From Arctopsyche grandis (taxonomy: Eukaryota > Arthropoda > Insecta > Trichoptera > Hydropsychidae): a stretch of DNA of 64,000 nucleotides. The DNA lies in assembly GCF_051622035.1 (NCBI RefSeq), contig NC_135366.1:625001-689000 (forward strand), given 5' to 3'. Shown piece by piece: positions 49,801 through 60,939 of the stretch; position 1 is the stretch's first letter; every line of letters starts with the position of its first letter. The notes beneath the pieces are model-generated. The model worked only from the letters and a program-made list of their open reading frames with translations, was not told where the DNA came from and searched no databases. Position numbers and translations under genes: made by a program.

Positions 49801-52800
49801 ATTTGAAGATATCCCCATCGGTCTTCAGCGGCTCGGAACAGCTCCTCGGCGCTCATATCGGTCCACATGCGCATGTTTCGAAGCTAAGATTACTTTTTCC
49901 TGCCAATCCATTTTTTTCCTTATATTTTCCCCCATGGTTATCAAACGGAGACATTCATATTTTGGACCCCGTATCATGTGTCCGAGGTACTCCATCTTTC
50001 TCCGCTTGATGACAGAAACAAGTTCCCTGCCTCTCCCCATCATGCCGAGGACAGCTTCGTTTGATATCTTTTTGGTCCACGAAATCTTCAACATACGCCT
50101 GTAGACCCACATCTCAAAAGCTTCGATGCGGCTGATCATCTTGGTCTTCAGAGTCCACGTATCACATCCGTGTAGTAATACTGTCCAGACGAAGCTCTTC
50201 GCGAATCTCAACCGCGTTTGAAGATTGAGATGCTTGTTTGTAAGCGCCGCCTTCAGTTTTTTACAAATGCTGTTCTAGCCATCTCGATACGGATTCTTAG
50301 ATCTTCATCTGGGTCCATCTCATCATTCAGCCAGGTACCCAGGTATTTGAATCTTTTTACTCTTTCTATCACCTCTCCATCCAACGTTAGATCACCGGTG
50401 TCTGTTTTCATTCTACCTACTATCATAAATTTTGTCTTCTTTAGATGTATGCGCAGACCTCTTCGATTACTTTCTAGATGTACACGGTCTAGAGATCTTT
50501 GCAGGTCTGCTAAATTTTCAGCAACTAGTGCCGTGTCATCAGCATATCTTATATTGGTGATCGTCTCGCCACCCACCTTGATGCCCTCAGCCTCTTGGAG
50601 AGCATCGTGGAAGATGGATTCCGTGTAGGTGTTAGGATGTATCCTTGCCTGACGCCCCATTCTATAGGAATCTCATCAGTGAATTGGTCATCGACACGTA
50701 CTACTGCAGTCTGATTCCAATAAATATTTCGTAGCAATCTGACATCTGTCATCCAGGCCAATATTTTTTAAAGTTTCCATCAGGCAAGCGTGTTGGACAC
50801 GGTCAAAGGTCTTTTCAAAGTCTATAGAGCAGATGTACACAGGTTTACGGACTTCTCTGCATCTTCGGAGTAGTGTTTTCATGCAGAAAAGGGCCTCTCG
50901 GGTACCCAAGCCTTGTCTGCACCCAAACTGATCTGTGCTAATCGCCTCTTCACACTGTGGTGTTATAATTATAATCAACTAATAATTATTTTAATTAAAT
51001 AATATTTTACTGATAACTTATTTACACTAATTGTTTAAATAAATCAATACTGAGAGCTGTAAAAAAATGACGAACATTCGAGTATTTCATCAATTTTTAT
51101 TCCGTATTCGAATATTCGATAACTACGAATAATTGAGAACCCCAGTGACACTGTAACGTAAACATTTTAATTTTTTAAATCATGTACAAATCACCTGCAA
51201 GCAAAATAACTGACATAAAATGTAGTTGCGATTACTATTCAATTTCTGTTTTTCATCATTCTTCAATTTGTCATTTTCGATTTTTTTATCAATTTTATAA
51301 ATTTCTTTGGCAAATGAATACATCGAAATTTTTTCATACTTCACTCTCACTTGAGGAGTTTGATTGTCTTCAAAATCTTCAGCTAACATATTTCGCATGC
51401 CATCAAATTCTAGACAATCGTTGTGTTTTGAATGTTTGACTGCAATAACATCTTGATAACATTGGAATACATCTTTGTTAAGATACTTCCATATTTCCAG
51501 TCGGTTATCGCTCATCAAAAGCCAATTTGCAAGACGCGATTTGAAATCTTTGCTTTCAAAAGAACGTAGATAATCGTTTATATTATTATTAGGCAAATAT
51601 TCATTCAACAGATTCAAATCGACTATGCCATCATTGGCTTCAATGTGCAAAATTGCATTCTGCACCTTATTCATCAAGTCGATAACTTCTAACAGATTGC
51701 GAGCGTGAGGATTTGCACGACCATACTGTCTACGTAGATTATGCAGATTATAGTTTTTGGCCAACTGTTCATTTTTAGATTGGCCACCGATTCTCACTAC
51801 TTTTTTATTGGTCGGTAATATACCACAGAGAAACTGGTCCAGCGCGTGATTTGTAAAACAGATCACTAGCAACGGTTTCTCGGATGATGGTACGTTCTCC
51901 AATAGTGTGTTGACTATTTTAAGGCCTATGAATGTTTTACCAGTCCCTGGCGGACCTTGAATCGTGACAAATTCTCTGGATAAAGCCATGCGGTAAGTAT
52001 TATACTGATAATCGTCCAAACCGAGCTGAACAGCTGATGGCCAGCCTAAGTTGTTGATTATATCCACATTTAAATCTTTGATTAATTCACCATGTATTTT
52101 GTATCCACCATCAACGTGCCGTGGAACTGTTTCCAGCATCTGCACATTAATTAATTAATAAATCAATAAATCAAACAATGAATAAAAATATTTATATACT
52201 TTCAGTTCTTTAAAACAAACCTGCATATATACGATGTAATCTTTCAGTGGAAAATTGTCGTTGATTAGTTGTAGAGCTTCCAATACAGGCCCATATTGTG
52301 AGAAGAAAACATCACTTTCAAACATTACATATGTTCCAGTGAAAAGGTCGCCGGTGATATCTTCATTTTTCAAGTCGACAATTATCTTAAAAAATGCACG
52401 ATTACGTACTTAGATTTAATACCAATCCAGTAAAAATAGTAATATTTATGTTTAAATTTTTAAAATTGTCCAAGTCAGATTGTGGCAAAATGTAGGAATC
52501 ATGTTTTTTTTTAACAACAACACAGCCTTAATGAATTAAATAATGAAATAAATTATAAATTCTCACCATGCCTCGAGACAGTAAGACTTCAGAGCTCTCG
52601 ACAATTGTGCCGAAGAAGCACGTCTTAAATTTGTCTTTCGTAAAACACAACAGTGATCCGAACAAAAATCTCTTATAAAAAGCTTTCGGATTCTTGCGAC
52701 GACTATTTTCATCAAAAGCCACCAATAAACCGGCACGCTTATTGGAAATGGCAAAATACTTGAATTTTGCTTCGCGGTAGAATCTAAAAACGAAAAATTT

Positions 52801-55800
52801 AAGATCCATTCAAAATATAACACAAGAATTAGATATTTACTAAAAACAACCTTCCCCCGTTGTATTTCCTCTGTGTAGGTTCATATATGAACCTCATTAT
52901 GGCTTCCCTCATAGGACGAATGAAGTCCTCCCTCATTAAACGAAATTGAACATCTAAGTAATGATCGACACTGTTATATGCCCCATTAATTATATTCGGA
53001 CGTAGAAAAACGTGGTTTTTCGTACTAATTTCAGTTACATCGGGACAGATTCGGCTTTTTCTAAAATCGTTGGGCACTTCTAAATCTTCATCAGCTCCCT
53101 TTCGAGAATGCTTAAACAAAAAATATATATATTAAAACACATTGCATAATCCATATATTAATATATGTATATTTAATTCCTTAAATGTACATACATATAT
53201 ACATATGTAAGTGCTAGATATATTATGACAATGGTTTAAAATTGAGAAAGTAAGATAATGTTACTTTGTTAAAATTGAAATTGGTCGGAAATTTTAACCT
53301 TAGGAAGCTTTGAAAGTTAGCGTGGATGGTTTTAAATATCTTGGGTGCTATCTGGGTGAAACGTGTGGAAAGTGGAAAGGAAATTCACGTTAGAGTGGAA
53401 CAAGCAAGAGCTGCATACATTCTTGAAAATGAAAAAAGTCCTAACCACACGTGATCTCAGTATAGCACTCCAACTGAGACTTCTACGATGCTACGTTTTC
53501 TGTATGGGACAGAAGCATGGACCCTGACGGATGCCACATGCAAGAAACTAGAGGCATTTGAGATTTGGACATACAGAAGGATGCTGAGAATCTCATGGAT
53601 GGCACGTCGTACCAATGCCGAGGTGCTTGCCCTGATGGGAAAACATGTCGAAGTGTGAAAAGGCGTAAATTGGAGTACTTCGGCCATGTGATGCGGAACG
53701 AAAAATACGATCTCCTGCGCCTAAAAATCCAGGGGAAAATCGTAGGCCAACGCAGTCGGGGCAGGTAAAAAACATCATGGCTAAAGAATCTTCGGCAGTG
53801 GAACGACCTCAGCACCCGAGCATTATTCCGAGCAGCAAAGGACAAAATAAGAATGGGACATCTAGTTGCCGGCACATGAAGAAGAAGAATACTTACTTAT
53901 TATAATAACAGTCTAATTTAATGTTTGTTTGACTTTATTTCAAATAAAACTTGATTGAATCATTACCTATATTTATTTTAAAATATACAGATGCAAAAGT
54001 CTAATTATCTCGAAACAGGCCACTGTCATTATAAACAGATCATACATACAAAACTGATCAATAGACAATGTAATAGAGATGTCCCAATTATACAATTGTG
54101 TAGTTCAAAATTAGACTGTGGCGACTCTCCTGCATTTCAAAAACACTAATCAAAAATAATAAATTAAAAAGAAAATCACCAATTTTTCAGCAAACTCTTC
54201 CTTTATTGGAATCAGTCGCATTTGAATGTTGGCTAACGTCTGCAGCAGTTCTTCTTGATAATTCACTTTATGTCGATCTTTTAAATTTTGTAAAGTGATT
54301 TTACTGAAGTCGATCAACTTTGACAATATGCCCAAAGCCAAGTCCGGCGTCGAACTGATGACGCAATCGTAAAATGCGAAGACGTTTTTCCAAAAATCAT
54401 CACAATCGTCCCAAAACAATTTATTTTGCATCTTCATATCCGTCGTAGCATAAGGTAAGTTCAATATATATTTCTCAAACGTATTCAAAAAGTTCGACTC
54501 ACACAACTTAGTCATAATGTTCGTTTTCGATTCGTCAAACATAACTCCACACACCTTAGATATGCATTTCATAAAAAGGACAATATTATCCGGCTTTATC
54601 TCCTTCGTCAACGTGTTGTCGAACTTCCTATTCTGTTGGCTGAACACCATAAGAATTTCTGATCCATCCTTAGAAGACATATCAAGGAGCTGCTTGAATC
54701 CGAATACCACATGACTCATATCCATATTGTTGGAGCCGCCTTTGTTATTTTGATGATTGGACTGAAATTTACGATGCTTTGTTGGAGCGATCATAGGACC
54801 TTTTTCTTTTGTGACAACTAAAATAAATAATAAAATATATAAGTTAGTCACACTTGGAGATAACATTCATAAAGTCTAACTTAGTTATGATTCAAAACAG
54901 ACCAACTGCATACTCTGTTAAGATTAATATGATTGCATAGCAAAATATATCAGCAAAATTATAAGAATTTAAATATAATCTAACTTGGAGAGTGATTAGA
55001 AGAATTTTGGTTTCTATGCAATAAGCCACCACGGCTGTTTCCTCTTGAAAAATCAGAGTCATTCCTTTTCCCTACAAAATATATAAACATATATTATTTA
55101 ATTGAATGAGCTTCCGAACTAAATTAAATATTATTTGCAACAAAAATCTCACCTGGTGGATGCTGATGGTGATTATTGTGCTGATGGGATGAACTAGCAC
55201 TTTGTATTTGATTTTCCAAAGTTGTATTCGGTCTTCCTAAGTTGAAAGGCATTCCTATTACGCAAAAAATTGTACATTAAATTTCAAGCAAACACACATA
55301 CATATGTACATACAAATTATATGTGTAAAATTGACATTCTATATTATAACATGATAACTTTCATCCACCTGAATAGCTACTAAAACATCAAATTCATGAT
55401 ATGAATTACTACAGGTATTCAAGTTTGAACTCCAAACAAATCGAATCATCGAGCTATCCAGACAATCACTCTATAAAATTAAATATAAAATTTAAGCTAA
55501 CTTGGAGAGTGATTAGAAGAATGTTGGTTTCTATGCAATAAGCCACCACGTCTGTTTCCTCTTGAGAATCCAAAGTCACTCCTTTTCCCTGCAAAATATA
55601 TATTTATTTTTTATTTTTAAATGCTTTTTATTATTACGAAATTATGTTCACAATACATCTTATATATATTTTAATAGCTACTGATCTACTGATCATTTTC
55701 TATTTTACAATTTAATTTAATTTGGTTAGTAATCATAGTATTATATTATTCTAATGTTAATGTACAGCATAATAGGAAAAAGAGTTCAAAAACCTATTTA

Positions 55801-57243
55801 CAATTCTTATAAATGCTCATAATACATCTAATACATAATATTAATTAAAGACTCTCTAAAGTCGATGACCTAAAGCAGATTGTGTTTAGGTAATCTGTGT
55901 TTATACCTGAAGGGTATAGACATTTTGTTGTAATCACCGAGACTCTTCACAAGTGTGTTAGTATGGTTATTAGTGATTCTGTCATAGAATCTACTGGTTA
56001 GTTTGTTAATAATGTCTGTAACAAACGGATAATATATAAACATTAGGTATCGCACGGATAGAAGGAAATTTTATTTTAACGTTAACATATTTATACATGA
56101 AAGAGAGCAAAAAAATATATTCAAATAATACATTCCTTGTTTTTTTTTTTATAAAAATAAGCAAAAATCATCATTATATTAATTCTTTACAAATTTGCTA
56201 TTCACTGATGGAGTAAGCATATTGCACAATATATTATAATATTTACATATGTTTGCATGTTTATTAACTGTGTCTACTCAAATAACCATGATTGGTGACA
56301 ATCATAAATTAGCAAATACATACATTAATATAAATATTATATAGTATATACAGTAACAAAAGACACAGAGAGATCCCTGTATTGGTTTGATCCTATTGAG
56401 ATTTAATAAACAATACCAAACAATTTTTTAAATCTAAATTATAAAAGGGGTATTTTGAACTGTTAATATTTGGTATAATTTAATATAATATTTTCTTTCA
56501 TATTTCTGAATAGTTGAATTTTTTTAATACATAATTGAGACATTTTCCATCAAATTTATAGGGATTTGAAATCTTTACGCTTGTTAATATTGTCTCTAAT
56601 GTCCGTAATTAGAAACAGACATAGTCATGTAGAAACACAAGGTCTCCAATATCCATACATCGGGTATTGGTATATGATTGTAGTTTCGAATTACTAAAGT
56701 GTACATTAGTAATTCAATATTCGCATACATTGATAAGCAAAAATAAATAAATACGACTTAAATGCAAAGTTGGAGTTCGAATCGCACATTTTAACGACTC
56801 TGACTCCATGGGTCCCCTCTCTGTTAATGTACAGAATTACAAACATAGATCATCTCTTATTATATCCTTAAAATATTGAAAACAACGACCGACCTGGGTG
56901 AGCGTTGGTTGTTGGTTGATTCCCACGTGATGATCCAGCATTGGCATCAAGGTTTTTTGCTTTCGGATATCCACCAGAGTCATTCAAATCTACGAAAATA
57001 TAAAGAGCAGTGTTTAAGATCTCGGAGACCTTTTCATATTATTTGAACCTAGATTTTTTAGATGGAACTAATCCACTTGAAAAGTATATGTAGTTTATTT
57101 TATCCATTAATTTGTTTGCTACTACGCACATATTAAATTAGATGAATTTAATTATTTTGAATATATGGAAGTCAATTTGAATGGAACAAACCTAATGTTC
57201 GGAGACGACGATTTTCTCGGCCTGGGCCAGGTTCATCCTCCAT
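37897..57243 (-). CDS. ZNFX1: ZNFX1-like RNA helicase with NF-X1 and RZ zinc fingers, copy C (complete, 28 exons, 2078 aa)
   Basis: Complete paralog. Exons: 57192-57243 (ATG), 56894-56989, 55502-55588, 55153-55254, 54985-55071, 54180-54817, 52851-53110, 52567-52783, 52221-52385, 51195-52139, 48967-49113, 48143-48290, 47988-48071, 47462-47733, 47244-47387, 46910-47084, 46703-46842, 41003-41154, 40750-40927, 40552-40677, 40374-40475, 40139-40291, 39832-40060, 39589-39751, 39395-39506, 39103-39320, 38735-39024, 37897-38651. The sum, 6237 nt, is divisible by 3 and no internal stop was seen; human ZNFX1 is about 1.9 kb codons long. The N-terminal 141 residues are low-complexity (R/G/N/H/S-rich). 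Walker A GPPGTGKT lies near residue 630 and GDHQQLRP near 1010, VALSRAK near 1200, NF-X1 fingers about 1250-1730, and the RZ finger near 2000-2030. The donor of exon 40139-40291 could instead lie 6 nt further, also in frame. A 5.5-kb intron holds a piggyBac element. Confidence 0.93.
41230..41738 (+). mobile_element. RTE-type LINE, RT fragment (left half of an interrupted copy)
   Basis: Frames carry PMLFNLYSEMVF, LADDMAILTGSAEDLQ (ADD catalytic box) and, after shifts, IEIARNAFNSMKSVLL and a Y/W-rich segment ending at WM. This order is typical of the RT C-terminal region of RTE-like elements. It breaks off at the TTAA at 41739 and continues at 46096. Antisense to copy C, inside its 5.5-kb intron. 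Confidence 0.75.
42790..43390. repeat. A-rich degenerate tandem repeat inside piggyBac element
   Basis: Units of about 60-120 bp built on ACATAAAACAAAGAAAAT, AAAAAATCAGTTACAAAAAT and similar words recur several times between the transposase end and the element's left arm. Confidence 0.6.
43395..44983 (-). pseudogene. piggyBac transposase, one apparent frameshift, DDD triad preserved
   Basis: The frame can start at the ATG at 44981-44983 (MDDTFINEVYEDR), preceding an acidic N-terminus rich in D/E/S. The catalytic aspartates are visible in LSLDEGMIPWRGR, LYTDNFYNS and, downstream, MSGVDLADQ. The C-terminal cysteine-rich finger is present (YMCETCKVPLHMEKCF, about 43425-43480). The first frame stops at 43989, and the downstream domain continues in another frame from about 44050 to 43395. 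A second frame change before the finger is possible, since the 43499 frame ends at a stop. The breaks make it inactive unless they are assembly errors. Confidence 0.8.
46096..46340 (+). mobile_element. RTE-type LINE, right half of copy interrupted by piggyBac
   Basis: It continues the element of 41230-41738: a frame reads SWMDHARNK and then KRELLDTIKCRKMEYFGHVI and EGKIEGNRW, the conserved tail of RTE-like ORFs (compare RRKLEYFGHVM at 53660). It ends near 46330. Confidence 0.75.
48291..48966. other. Copy C intron with unassigned repeat-like segment
   Basis: A moderately GC-richer block at 48350-48740 (TTCGGATTATACGTG, TATTAGGCCGGATACTCG) looks inserted relative to copy B, whose matching intron is only 66 bp, but no ends or coding sequence identify it. 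Confidence 0.35.
49199..51143. mobile_element. Possible hAT-like element ends flanking an RTE LINE
   Basis: The left AGGGTTCTCAATCGAATATT and right end (minus strand CTGGGGTTCTCAATTATTCG, then CGAATATTCGAATA) are inverted repeats resembling hAT termini (CAGGGGTTCTCAA). No clear 8-bp duplication and no transposase were seen. The interior is occupied largely by the LINE at 49755-50960. Confidence 0.35.
49755..50960 (-). mobile_element. RTE-type LINE fragment, intron of copy C
   Basis: Minus-strand frames in order carry FGCRQGLGTREALFCMKTLL, VYICSIDFEKTFDRVQH (first catalytic D), GVRQGYILTP, IRYADDTALVAENLADLQ (YADD), VKRFKYLGTWLND, ARTAFVKN, SFVWTVLLHGCDTWTLK and RRKMEYLGHMIRGPKY. Frame changes at about 50660-50690 and 50215-50255 inactivate it, and the endonuclease part is missing. 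It is in the same orientation as copy C, between exons 51195-52139 and 48967-49113. Confidence 0.82.
53310..53880 (+). mobile_element. RTE-type LINE 3' fragment, intron of copy C
   Basis: Plus-strand frames carry GFKYLGCYLG, AFEIWTYRRMLRISWMARRT, KRRKLEYFGHVMRNEKYDLL and KIVGQRSRG, the C-terminal signature seen in the other RTE copies. Stops and shifts interrupt it. It is a 5'-truncated insertion between exons 54180-54817 and 52851-53110. Confidence 0.78.
54985..55071 (-). repeat. Duplicated 87-nt coding exon of copy C (downstream copy)
   Basis: It starts GGAAAAGGAATGACTCTG and ends CACTCTCCAA|GTTAGA on the minus strand. It is the same length and phase (1-1) as exon 55502-55588, and encodes G-K-R-N-D...RGNSRGGLLHRNQNSSNHSP. 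The two 29-codon exons differ at only a few residues. The flanking intron similarity is limited to the splice-site edges. Confidence 0.88.
55502..55588 (-). repeat. Duplicated 87-nt coding exon of copy C (upstream copy)
   Basis: It starts GGAAAAGGAGTGACTTTG and ends CACTCTCCAA|GTTAGC. Its product has RGNRRGGLLHRNQHSSNHSP. Because the exon is phase-symmetric, its duplication keeps the reading frame and adds an RG/N-rich segment to the disordered N-terminus. Confidence 0.88.
55610..56042 (-). mobile_element. 5'-truncated Jockey-type LINE, intron of copy C
   Basis: Near-identical to the 3' end of the LINE at 60940-63590. The last ~50 codons of the ORF (TSRFYDRITNNHTNTLVKSL, ending KHRLPKHNLL) differ at about two positions, and the 3' UTR to the A-rich tail matches. 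It lies between exons 56894-56989 and 55502-55588, same orientation as the gene. Confidence 0.85.
56043..56893. other. Copy C intron, AT-rich
   Basis: No recognised element or coding segment between the LINE fragment and the second exon. Confidence 0.4.
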
Positions 57244-57481
57244 GGTCGGAAACGTGCACCAACTGGTTGGATAAAGCTGTTGAAATTCTGGTGTTCAATA
57301 GCAGTACCGGCTTCTAAAATCCCGAACAATCGGTGCAATACTACAGTGCTACTCAAATAGTGGTACGCATACGTAAACAGACCGGACAAGAGGGGGGGGT
57401 TCCAGTCGGTGATATTTTGGAATTCCACAAAATCAAATTATTTTTCAGAATAGTAATGCTTCTTGTGACTATGTAAATATG

Positions 57482-57580
57482 TGGTTCGGTGATTAAAACC
57501 CAAAAATGCAATCAATCGAAAACTACCCACGCGAAATATTGCACTAACAAGAACTCGAGTGCCAGATTTATTTATTACAA
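57482..57580 (+). mobile_element. MITE arm with GGTTCGGTGATTA end
   Basis: GGTTCGGTGATTAAAACCC is followed by CAATCGAAAACTACCCACGC and GAACTCGAGTGCCAGA. These are mirrored at 60640-60770, which ends TAATCACCGAACC. The two are either the termini of one 3.3-kb unit or separate copies. Confidence 0.55.
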
Positions 57581-57859
57581 TCAATGTACACTCGTCATTA
57601 CAGATCGCTCCAATGTGACGAGTATACGATAAAGGTCAGAATACAATAATACATAGAATATAATAATTAATCAAGTACCGAATCAAGTACAATAAATAAT
57701 CAAGTACAATCAGAATACATAGAATATAATAATTAATCAAGTACAGAAATAATAATCATAGAGACATCAATGGATTATTTTTAGATTTTGTGCACAATTA
57801 TTAATACAATTTGTATACACACAATAAACACGAAATTATAGAGACGTCTATAGATTTCA

Positions 57860-58020
57860 GACTACTGTGCATAATTTCTACAAATTATACACACAGACTT
57901 GTGACAACAGAAAATGATCTATTACCAATTTTCAGGAACCGTTTCAACAATGATCAGATAAAATTGGCAAACTCTGATAGAGAAACGATCGATTTGGAGT
58001 CACAAAACCCCCAAATCTAA
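57860..58020 (-). mobile_element. SINE body, second copy
   Basis: On the minus strand it has GTGACTCCAAATCGATCGTT, ATCAGAGTTTGCCAATTTTA and GTTGAAACGGTTCC, matching the body of the SINE at 35070-35430. The tRNA-like head is displaced by AT-rich sequence; AGCCAGCAGTTTGGCTTAAT lies near 58240. Confidence 0.55.
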
Positions 58021-58249
58021 CCAGCAGTTTATTTTTATTTTTAATTTTAGATTAAATTATTTTTAAATTATTTTTTAATTTCAGTTAATTTTTATTTTTA
58101 ACAAGAAAATTTATATATAAATTTTATAAAAAAAAATATTTTTAAAAAATTATTTTTTTTAAGAGTTAATATTTAAAATTAATAATTTAAAGAAATTTAA
58201 ATTTAGTACCATTAAGCCAAACTGCTGGCTATTTCGCTTATTTGCTGGC

Positions 58250-60300
58250 TATACAGATATTCCGTATTCGCGATTTTTGCGGCAACGATTGTCGTGCGCG
58301 CGATCGCAATTTGCGCAATAATCCGTTTACCCGTAAATTATAGTATGTATGATGTGATTTTTATGTTTTTCTCAGAAACCTTTTGATTTATTGAGCTGAA
58401 ATTTCATATCTACGAGTTTAAGCTTAATATCAAGTTGTATATAAAATTTGGTAAGCATCCGTCAACCGAAAGTGACAGTTTACTCTTGTTCGATTTTTCT
58501 TCCACTATTTTTTTCGACCGCTTAAGCATGTGTGCTCTTCACGAAAAAATTCAAGTGAAATTATTGTATCAATGTGATGAAAATAAAAAAAATGATTAAA
58601 TTTTATAACCCGAAAGTGGGATTTTTTCCTCTTAGAAAGGTCAAAAATGTTGTGGCCACTACTCTGTCCACACCCCTGAACGTATCAAGCTGAAACTTTA
58701 TATTTGTATTCTTTATGTACTAACTTAGAGCTGATAATGTTTTGGTCAGAATTCGTAAACCGGAAGTAGTATTTTTTTTTTAAACAATATTACATTATTT
58801 TATTTTGACCTTTTAAATTATTTTAATCTTCTTGATTTTTATTTATTTATTTATAAATTTATTTATTGTGTATAATACTGATAGTGATTTTAAGTAATAA
58901 AAAAATTTAACAAAATCCAACAACCGGAAGTAGATCTTTTGTCTTGTGCAAGTCTCAATACATTTGCGCTCAATTTGTATCGAAAATGCTGTCATAGCTA
59001 TTAGTATTTCATAATGCTGCCTGTATGTGTGAATGTGTCTGTACGGTTCAATATCGAATATTGTTTTGTCACCTTATTATATTCCTCAAATTCATAGATA
59101 AAGTCGTAGGTTGGTCACATCCGAATTTTTTTATTATAATACATATATATTAGCACTGAAATAGCGAGTATATTTTTCATATTATATTTACACAGTTTTG
59201 GGAGAAGGCAAGTTTATATTTCACTGCATTTCTTACATCTTATCTCGTCGAATCTAGATTTAGTCGAGTTATGAATCTCCTCTTAAAAAATTGTGGATAT
59301 TTGATACGCATTGTATACGATATTTTATCTCCAACGTAATGGCAGACGAAACATTAACGTATATTGATGACCAAAATGTACAATATGGCAAAGTATGAAA
59401 ACGATCGGATAAGAGATAAGAGAGATAAAAAATTACGACTTACACGAAAACCATGTGAACTGTATAAGAGGTAAGTAAAAAGAGGTGATTTCCGTATTTC
59501 ACTAACAAATTTGAGCCAGATATGTACATATAAATAAACTCGCTAGTTTACATCAGGCACAAGGATCACACTAAATAAAATTATCTTTCAATTCATTACT
59601 TTCAATTTATTATGTTTAAAAAAAATATTGCGTTTATATATTATATATGTTCAAATTTATAATTATAAAATTTACATAATATATAATATTTTAAATATAT
59701 ACTTTTTTCCAGAAAATATGGGGGGAGACACAGAAAAATATATGGTGTAGATAATTAATATGTACATATGAAAATATATCATATATATTCTTCGATCAAA
59801 GCACAATTATCGTGGTTACATGAGAATTTATTTGGCCCACTCATTGAACAAAAACAAAATCTGTTAATGAAACACAAACAGAAGTTGATTTTCGCATTTT
59901 TCTTCCCCACTTGTGATATGCCATTTTACTTATTTAAATATAAAATACGCGCGATTTTAAGATTGAGCCTAAACTTGGGTCTTAACTATCAATATTGATA
60001 TCACGGCTGTCTTAAATGATTAATTATTGCAAAAATAAATTCAAAATTACTATAAATTGCATTTAATTTAGACCAGATCCCGAGGTGATGCTTTTGAAGA
60101 TTCGTCAACACACTTGTTTTGTTTGTATTCATTCGATTATTAGTATCTATTAGCTATAAGTTAACTACAATTACTTTTAACCTGTCACCATGAAAGCAAT
60201 CAGAATTGTTAAATATTTTGTAAATTATTGATGTCTTAATGAATTTCAATTATAATGTAATATGTAAGTAAAAACATTACAAATTAGTGAGAATGTATCA
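58250..60300. other. Repeat-rich, gene-free stretch
   Basis: Contains a MITE-family segment at 58257-58340 (TTCCGTATTCGCGATTTTTG, also at 15597), modules shared with 34640-35070, and AT-rich DNA. A 76-codon frame at 59768 has no recognisable domain. Confidence 0.45.
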
Positions 60301-60639
60301 TTTAAAATAAATTACTAATGCCTGCACAGTTTGAGATGCATTTTGTAAGCATTTTTGCAATGATGAGTAATCGTGTTGGGTACTCCCCGAAGAGAAAATA
60401 CCAATGCTCATATTTTTTCAGTGTTGTCACTCTTAAAAAAGTTTGGAAAAACCATGGCTGTGTAGTCGCCTCAAAACTTACCGACTTCGACCCTAACTTG
60501 AAACGACTTGCAAACGTATAAAATTGTTAATGAAAAAAAAAATAGCAATTTTCAAAATATAATTTTTTCGTCTTTTTTCACATTTTCCAGTCGGCATTTT
60601 TTTCATTTCCCTACTACATATGGTAAACGGAACATCTGA

Positions 60640-60770
60640 CACTCGAGTTCTCGTTAGTACAATATTTCTCGTGGGTAGTTTTCGATTGATGGAGTTTTTT
60701 GGGTGCCAAATGATCCATGATCGTGACTTGCGCGAGATAGCTTTTTACAAAATAATCACCGAACCACTAC
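60640..60770 (-). mobile_element. MITE arm ending TAATCACCGAACC
   Basis: Reverse-complement partner of the arm at 57482: GAACTCGAGTGTCAGATGTT and CAATCGAAAACTACCCACGA are present on the minus strand. See the entry at 57482. Confidence 0.55.
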
Positions 60771-60939
60771 ATATGTATGTACATATATGGCACCCGTATG
60801 TACATATATGGCCAGGTTGGTTTTCAGTGCTCCGGATTATTTAACAATTCAATAAAAGGTACATTTTGAATAACATTAAGAAAAAACAAACAAACTATGC
60901 CAATAAAACGATTATTGGCATCCGATCTTTACAAAATAT

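Noticed and set aside
18160..57243. Copies B and C as one gene with alternative halves
   Set aside because: Each has its own complete set of helicase, zinc-finger and RZ exons with its own stop codon.
57192..57428. A 78-codon minus-strand ORF covering the first exon of copy C in another frame
   Set aside because: Only the other frame (ATG at 57241-57243) joins in phase 1 to the next exons and gives an exact 6237-nt CDS.
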